Source: Magnetospirillum sp.
GTDB lineage: Bacteria > Pseudomonadota > Alphaproteobacteria > Rhodospirillales > Magnetospirillaceae
Assembly (NCBI GenBank): GCA_020217035.1
Contig: JAIWOG010000069.1
Span: forward strand, 1-10,000
Direction of reading: 5' to 3'
Length of the DNA stretch: 10,000 bases
Position numbers and translations under genes: made by a program. Position 1 is the first letter of the stretch. Each line of letters opens with the position of its first letter. Below the pieces are notes generated by a model that was not told the origin of the DNA, did not search any database, and saw only the letters and a program-made list of their open reading frames with translations. Below, piece after piece: positions 6,590-10,000 of the stretch.

Positions 6590-7669
6590 ATGCGCCTGCC
6601 CCTGCTGTTGGTGGTCACGGGCCTGGCCCTGGCCTCCCCCGCCCTGGCCGCCCCTGATTACCGTCCCCTGCTGAACCAGACGGCGGCGGGGCCGATCCTG
6701 GGCGGCTATAAATCCTTCCAGGCCAGCGCCGCCCGGCTGGAACAATCGGTGCAGGGGTTCTGCGCCGCCCCCGACAACGCCGCCCTGGATCGCGTCAAGG
6801 CCGGTTTCGTCGCCGCCCTGGCCGGCTGGCAAAAGGTGCAATGGGTCGGCTATGGCCCGGTGGAAGCCTTCCACCGCGGCCAGCGCGTGCAATTCTGGCC
6901 CGACAAGAAGAATGCCGGCGACCGCCAGATGCTGGCCCTGATCAAGGACCGCAAGGCCGATGCGCTGGAAGCGCACCGCATCCCCTTCGCCTCGGTGGCG
7001 ATTCAGGGCTTGCCGGCCCTGGAGATGCTGCTTTACGCCGACAGCCAAGCCGGCAAGCTGCTGGCCAACCCGGAAGAAACCGCCTTTCGCTGTCAGCTTC
7101 TGTCCGGCATCGCCAACAACCTGCACCGGATCGGCGGCGAGTTGGTGAGCGAATGGGAAAAGCCCGGCGGCACCATCGACATGCTGAAAAGCATCGACAG
7201 CGGCGCGACGCCATACGCCGACAACCGCCAGGCGGCGTCGCAATTGTTCAACGCCCTGCACGGCCAGTTGACCGCCATCGCCGAGGTCAAGCTGTCCTAT
7301 GCCCTGGGCGCCAGCGCCGAGGACGCCCGGCCCAGCCGCGCCGAAAGCTGGCGGTCCCAACAATCGGCCGCCAATATCGTCCACAACCTGGAAGCGTTGC
7401 GCGAAACCTTCGCAATCGGCCTGGCACCGCTTCTAAGCAGCGTGGGCAAGACAGACCAAGCCGACAAACTCATCAGGGCCGCCGACGATTCCCTGGCCGC
7501 CCTGGCCCAGTTGATGGCGCCGATGGAGGTCGAGATGACCCATGCCGAAGGGTGGAAACGGCTGAACGTCGTGAAGGCCAAGGTCAAGGCGGTGGCCCAG
7601 ATCCTGGAAACCGACATCGCCAATTCCTTGGATTTGCAGGTGGGATTCAATGCGCTTGACGGGGATTGA
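6590..7669 (+). CDS. Second imelysin-family periplasmic protein (GLPALE variant)
   Basis: A 359-residue exported protein with a Sec signal peptide (about residues 1-20, cleavage after ALA). It resembles the shorter imelysin-like proteins that accompany IrpA and DUF1111 genes in proteobacteria. In the position of the GxHxxE motif it has G140-L-P142-A-L-E145, so the His is replaced by Pro while the Glu remains, followed by MLLYAD as in EFMLWG of the paralogue. The metal site, if any, must therefore differ from that of the upstream imelysin. A conserved-looking segment YGPVEAFHRGQRVQFWPDKK lies after about residue 86. The start ATG 6590 is preceded by TAGGAG, overlapping the stop of the di-heme gene. 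Its end overlaps the next gene by 20 nt. Function is probably in iron binding or transfer together with its neighbours; no enzymatic role is claimed. Confidence 0.88.
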   Translation: MRLPLLLVVTGLALASPALAAPDYRPLLNQTAAGPILGGYKSFQASAARLEQSVQGFCAAPDNAALDRVKAGFVAALAGWQKVQWVGYGPVEAFHRGQRVQFWPDKKNAGDRQMLALIKDRKADALEAHRIPFASVAIQGLPALEMLLYADSQAGKLLANPEETAFRCQLLSGIANNLHRIGGELVSEWEKPGGTIDMLKSIDSGATPYADNRQAASQLFNALHGQLTAIAEVKLSYALGASAEDARPSRAESWRSQQSAANIVHNLEALRETFAIGLAPLLSSVGKTDQADKLIRAADDSLAALAQLMAPMEVEMTHAEGWKRLNVVKAKVKAVAQILETDIANSLDLQVGFNALDGD

Positions 7670-8759
7670 TCGCCGGTCGTTCCTGGCCCTAGCCGCCGCC
7701 TTCGGTCTGCTGCCGGGCCATGCCCGCGCCGGTGCGGCCCCTCATGCGGTCTGGCTGGCCGCCAACGTCGCCCCCGGTCGGCAATACGCCCTGGGCGCCT
7801 TCGACGCCAAGGGCGACAAGGTGTTCGAGGTCGACTTGCCCGGACGTGGACACGGCATCGCCCTGTCGCCCGACGGGCGCCATGCGGTGGCGGTGGCGCG
7901 GCGCCCCGGCACCTTCGCCGCCATCGTCGACCTTTTCAGCGGTCAGGCCATCCACTGGCTGGAAACGCCCGCAGGCCGGCACTTCCACGGCCATGGCCTG
8001 TTCTCGGCCGATGGCAGGCTGTTGTTCACCTCGGAAAACGACTACCAGGAAAGCATCGGAATCATCGGGGTGTGGGACGCCTTGGATTCTTATCGCCGGG
8101 TGGGCGAGATGTCGTCCCATGGCATCGAACCCCATGACATCAAGATGATGCCCGACGGCCGCACCTTGGTGGTGGCCAATGGCGGCATCGTCACCCATCC
8201 CGACCACGGCCGCACCCGGCTGAACCTGGAATCTATGGATTCGTCCCTGGTCTACCTGGACAGCCGCGACGGCCGCCTGCTGGAAAAGCACACCCTGCCC
8301 GCCCATTTGCGGCTGCTGTCCATGCGCCATTTCGCCGTCGCCCCCGACGGCAGCATCGCCATGGGCATGCAGCACCAGACTCAGACTGAAACGCCGCCCA
8401 TCGTCGCCCTGCACCAGCGCGGCGGCCCCTTGCGTCTGCTGGACCTGCCGCCCGAGATCAAGGGCATGGTCCACAATTATTGCGGCAGCGTCGCCATGTC
8501 CGCCGATGGGTCGGTGTTCGCCGCGTCCTGCCCGCAGGGGTCGTTGGTGACGCTGTGGCGAACCGCCGACGGCGCCTATCTGGGCGCGGTTCCCGTCAAG
8601 GACGGCTGCGGCGTCGCCGCTGGCGAGCAGGGACGACAAGTGATGATGACCAGCGGCCGCAACGGCGTCTGGGCCTGGAGCCCCGACGGCGCTGTCCCCC
8701 TGCCCGGCGATTACGTCGGCTCGCGGGCCTGGGACAACCATGCGGTGCGTCTGAGTTAG
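7650..8759 (+). CDS. Tat-exported DUF1513 protein, beta-propeller-like
   Basis: A 369-residue protein. The N-terminus has a twin-arginine signal: I-D7-R8-R9-S-F-L12, a hydrophobic stretch and an A-R-A27/G cleavage site. This predicts export of a folded protein. The mature part has repeated blade-like segments of the form SPDGRHAVAVARR, SADGRLLFTSEN, MPDGRTLVVANGG, APDGSIAMG and SADGSVFAASC, typical of a WD40/YVTN-like propeller and of DUF1513. Cysteines C278, C294 and C320 are in the C-terminal third. Start ATG 7650 lies inside the preceding imelysin gene, 20 nt before its end, with GGTGGGA just upstream, so translation is probably coupled. DUF1513 genes are regular neighbours of imelysin/DUF1111 pairs. 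The role is unknown; a scaffold or ligand-binding part in periplasmic iron handling is an inference. Confidence 0.88.
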   Translation: MRLTGIDRRSFLALAAAFGLLPGHARAGAAPHAVWLAANVAPGRQYALGAFDAKGDKVFEVDLPGRGHGIALSPDGRHAVAVARRPGTFAAIVDLFSGQAIHWLETPAGRHFHGHGLFSADGRLLFTSENDYQESIGIIGVWDALDSYRRVGEMSSHGIEPHDIKMMPDGRTLVVANGGIVTHPDHGRTRLNLESMDSSLVYLDSRDGRLLEKHTLPAHLRLLSMRHFAVAPDGSIAMGMQHQTQTETPPIVALHQRGGPLRLLDLPPEIKGMVHNYCGSVAMSADGSVFAASCPQGSLVTLWRTADGAYLGAVPVKDGCGVAAGEQGRQVMMTSGRNGVWAWSPDGAVPLPGDYVGSRAWDNHAVRLS

Positions 8760-9175
8760 GTTTTCTGGTGACCGCCCGAGACGGCAACGGGTGGGGACGA
8801 CGGCCTTGACAGCACGTACCAGGCGCCAAAGGCGCAAACCGCCCCCATGCCCGCCACGGCCGGCCACGGCGCGGTCGACCACCCCACCATCCACGCCATG
8901 GCGACGCCCATGCTGGTCACCGCCACCAGCTTGGCACGAAGCGGGATGACGCGGTGCTGTTCCCAATCACGTAGAAGCGGGCCGAAACGCGAATGGTTGA
9001 GCAGCCAGGAATGGAAACGCCGCGACGACCGGGCGAAGCACCACAGCGCCAACAACAGGAACGGCGTGGTCGGCAACAGTGGCAGGAAAACACCGATCAT
9101 CCCCAGGCCGGTGAACAGCCAGCCCAGGAAGAACAGCGCCCAACGACGCGGCGGAGAGGCTTCGAAATCGGCCAT
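8756..9175 (-). CDS. DUF454 (YbaN-like) inner-membrane protein
   Basis: A 139-residue protein close in length and pattern to E. coli YbaN. The family signature is clear: G18-W-L-x-x-G-L-G-x-I-G then L31-P-L-L-P-T-T-P38-F-L-L-L-A, C46-F-A-R-S-S, a cytosolic R-D-W-E71 segment and two further hydrophobic stretches (about 82-118), giving roughly three to four membrane spans. The biochemical function of the family is not known. I chose ATG 9173-9175 because it gives the family's normal N-terminus; the frame continues up to a GTG at 9232, but that adds an unlikely 19 residues. No good Shine-Dalgarno precedes the ATG. The gene converges on the DUF1513 gene and the two stop codons interlock (TTAG, 8756-8759), with no room for a separate terminator. 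Confidence 0.85.
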   Translation of the reverse strand: MADFEASPPRRWALFFLGWLFTGLGMIGVFLPLLPTTPFLLLALWCFARSSRRFHSWLLNHSRFGPLLRDWEQHRVIPLRAKLVAVTSMGVAMAWMVGWSTAPWPAVAGMGAVCAFGAWYVLSRPSSPPVAVSGGHQKT

Positions 9176-9200
9176 GGGCCGATGATAGCATTTGGCAGGG

Positions 9201-9386
9201 TGCGGAAAAACGCCGCTATAGCGTCCTAACACCCATTTCCGTCATGCCCGGACTTGATCCGGGCATCCACGTGGCACCGCCTAATCACCTGTTTCCAATA
9301 ATATTCTTACGGAGATACATGGATCGCCGGGTCAAGCCCGGCCATGACGAATCGAGCAAATGGCAGGGTCTCCGAGTTTTTCCGCA
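9201..9386. repeat. Outer 11-bp inverted repeat enclosing the palindromic element
   Basis: TGCGGAAAAAC at 9201-9211 recurs as its exact reverse complement at 9376-9386, enclosing the paired repeat at 9239-9350. In addition TGGCAGGGT occurs as a direct repeat at 9193-9201 and 9361-9369. The right-hand stretch (about 9361-9400) looks like a copy of a dispersed repeat; the left is a shorter, diverged version. Whether this is one composite element or two independent repeats cannot be told from a single locus. Confidence 0.5.
9239..9350. repeat. Paired inverted palindromic repeat (REP/BIME- or MITE-like)
   Basis: Left arm 9239-9269 and right arm 9320-9350 are inverted copies of each other, matching at 25 of 31 positions. 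Each arm is itself a hairpin: GCCCGGA-CTTGA-TCCGGGC on the left and GCCGGG-TCAAG-CCCGGC on the right. The roughly 50-bp centre is AT-richer than its surroundings. Such GTCATGCCCGG-type repeats are dispersed widely in alphaproteobacterial genomes. The whole unit could fold as one long hairpin in either strand. No transposase is present, so any movement would be in trans. Confidence 0.8.
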
Positions 9387-9430
9387 GCCTGTTAGAGCAG
9401 CGCACTTGAAATCCGCACCATTCGGCCCGC

Positions 9431-9452
9431 CATGCCCGCTTTCGCGGGAATG
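9431..9452 (-). repeat. Short palindromic repeat with GAAA loop, 3' of the GNAT gene
   Basis: CCCGC (9435-9439) pairs with GCGGG (9444-9448), extended by CAT/ATG after one mismatch. Read on the minus strand the loop is GAAA, a stable GNRA tetraloop. It matches the GTCATTCCCGCGAAAGCGGG type of repeat common in many proteobacteria. It lies about 20 nt downstream of the GNAT stop codon in the direction of transcription, where it could protect the mRNA 3' end; there is no T tract after it, so it is not a classic intrinsic terminator. Confidence 0.65.
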
Positions 9453-9470
9453 ACGGTCCTCACGGTTTAG

Positions 9471-10000
9471 CTACCCCTTGGGCAGCAAAGCCTGCTGACA
9501 GGCGCGGACGGTGTCCAGCCAGTCCTGGGCCAGGCCGTCCATCTCGGCGCCGATTTCGTCGCCCACCGTGAACAGGTCGGGCGGCGGCAGCGGCAGGAAC
9601 GCCTCGGCGGTGCCGGAATCGCGATGGATGGTCATGCCCAGCTTGCGGGCCAGGCCGATCATCGAGCGGTTGTCGCTTTGGCACAGGGTATAAAGCCGCT
9701 CGGCCCGGCGGTTGCGGGTCCAACGCACGGCGCGGCGGGTCAACTCGGTGCCGATACCCTTGACGCGACAGGCGGGATCGACACTGATCCCCATCTCGGC
9801 CACGGTTCCGGCAAAGGCGATGTGGGCGGCGCCCACCAGCACGTCGCCGTCGAAACAGCCCAGGATCATGTCGTCGGCGGCGATGCCGTCCACGTATTTG
9901 TCGATCCATTGGTCGTCGACACGGGAATGGGCGAAACGGAAACACCGGTCACTGGGGGACAGGCGCTTCAGATGGGCACGGAACTGGCTACGTTCCTGGA
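9471..10000 (-). CDS. GNAT-family N-acetyltransferase (5' end outside the window)
   Basis: The frame is open from the right edge (first full codon 9998) to TAG at 9471-9473, about 175 residues. A GTG at 9891-9893 is in frame but is not the likely start, because the upstream translation (containing FRAHLKRLSPSDRCFRFAHS) looks like the normal N-terminus of this GNAT subgroup. The acetyl-CoA binding motif A is visible as R-V-K-G-I-G (9750-9767) following a beta strand (EMGISVDPAC), and a later NRSMIGLARKLGM segment is the usual motif B helix region. GNAT enzymes transfer acetyl from acetyl-CoA to amines; the substrate here cannot be deduced. The C-terminus ends in an extension of roughly 45 residues rich in Pro and acidic residues. 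Confidence 0.85.
   Translation of the reverse strand, partial: QERSQFRAHLKRLSPSDRCFRFAHSRVDDQWIDKYVDGIAADDMILGCFDGDVLVGAAHIAFAGTVAEMGISVDPACRVKGIGTELTRRAVRWTRNRRAERLYTLCQSDNRSMIGLARKLGMTIHRDSGTAEAFLPLPPPDLFTVGDEIGAEMDGLAQDWLDTVRACQQALLPKG

Larger units (their letters stand above)
9176..9470. other. Repeat-rich noncoding interval
   Basis: About 295 bp lie between the start of the DUF454 gene and the end of the GNAT gene, which both point left. I see no convincing gene. The interval holds a paired palindromic repeat (9239-9350), an outer 11-bp inverted repeat (9201-9211 and 9376-9386), a 9-bp direct repeat (9193-9201 and 9361-9369) and a separate hairpin (9431-9452). The promoter of the DUF454 gene must lie here or further right. 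Confidence 0.8.

Noticed and set aside
5285..7384. Minus-strand 699-codon open frame opposite the di-heme and second imelysin genes
   Set aside because: Low-complexity Gly/Ala/Val/Gln-rich antisense shadow with no recognisable motif; the plus strand holds two well-supported genes.
9244..9453. Plus-strand 69-codon frame beginning MPGLDPGIH and containing RRVKPGHDE
   Set aside because: It is a translation of the palindromic repeats themselves; this type of peptide is a familiar false gene call in alphaproteobacteria. No ribosome-binding site or protein-like composition was seen.
9471..9893. GTG at 9891-9893 as the true start of the GNAT gene (140 residues)
   Set aside because: The same frame stays open to the window edge and the upstream residues look like the family's N-terminal region, so the gene is probably cut by the window end.
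1..10000. CRISPR arrays, tRNA or rRNA genes, integrases, toxin-antitoxin or phage-defence genes
   Set aside because: I looked for direct repeat arrays, conserved RNA sequences and typical protein motifs and saw none; the window is mostly housekeeping plus an iron-related operon.

Overview
The window is GC-rich (roughly two thirds G+C by eye) and almost fully coding. It looks like a chromosomal segment of an alphaproteobacterium, probably a Rhodospirillaceae member such as a Magnetospirillum-type organism. This rests on the protein style, the mreC-mreD-mrdA-mrdB order and the type of intergenic palindromic repeats. The genus is an inference; no marker gene here fixes it.

Region 1 (1-3666, + strand) is the 3' part of the rod-shape (elongasome) operon: the last codons of mreC, then mreD, mrdA (PBP2 transpeptidase) and mrdB/rodA (SEDS glycosyltransferase). 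Genes overlap or abut (TTGA overlap, 3-nt gap, TGATG overlap), so they are probably translationally coupled. Together they build the lateral-wall peptidoglycan under MreB control.

Region 2 (about 3667-8759, + strand) is a separate transcription unit. It opens with a Fur/Irr-like inverted repeat and a candidate promoter. It encodes four exported proteins: an IrpA-type imelysin with an intact GxHxxE motif, a di-heme c-type oxidoreductase (DUF1111/DHOR, two CxxCH), a second imelysin whose motif His is Pro (GLPALE), and a Tat-exported DUF1513 beta-propeller-like protein. From memory, the same four-gene set occurs in Pseudomonas (PA4370-PA4373 type) and a similar one in Vibrio (VC1264 type), where it is iron/Fur regulated. 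The likely role is periplasmic iron handling, with conceptual similarity to EfeO/EfeB but no permease gene here. A strong hairpin with a T-rich tail separates the first imelysin from the di-heme gene and may set the expression ratio.

Region 3 (8756-10000, mostly - strand) holds a small DUF454/YbaN-type inner-membrane protein convergent with the DUF1513 gene (stop codons interlock), then about 300 bp of noncoding DNA packed with palindromic repeats, then the 3' part of a GNAT acetyltransferase gene whose start lies beyond the right edge. No RNA genes, CRISPR arrays, transposases or phage genes were seen. The most interesting biology is the iron-regulated imelysin/di-heme operon; its biochemical mechanism is, to my knowledge, not established.
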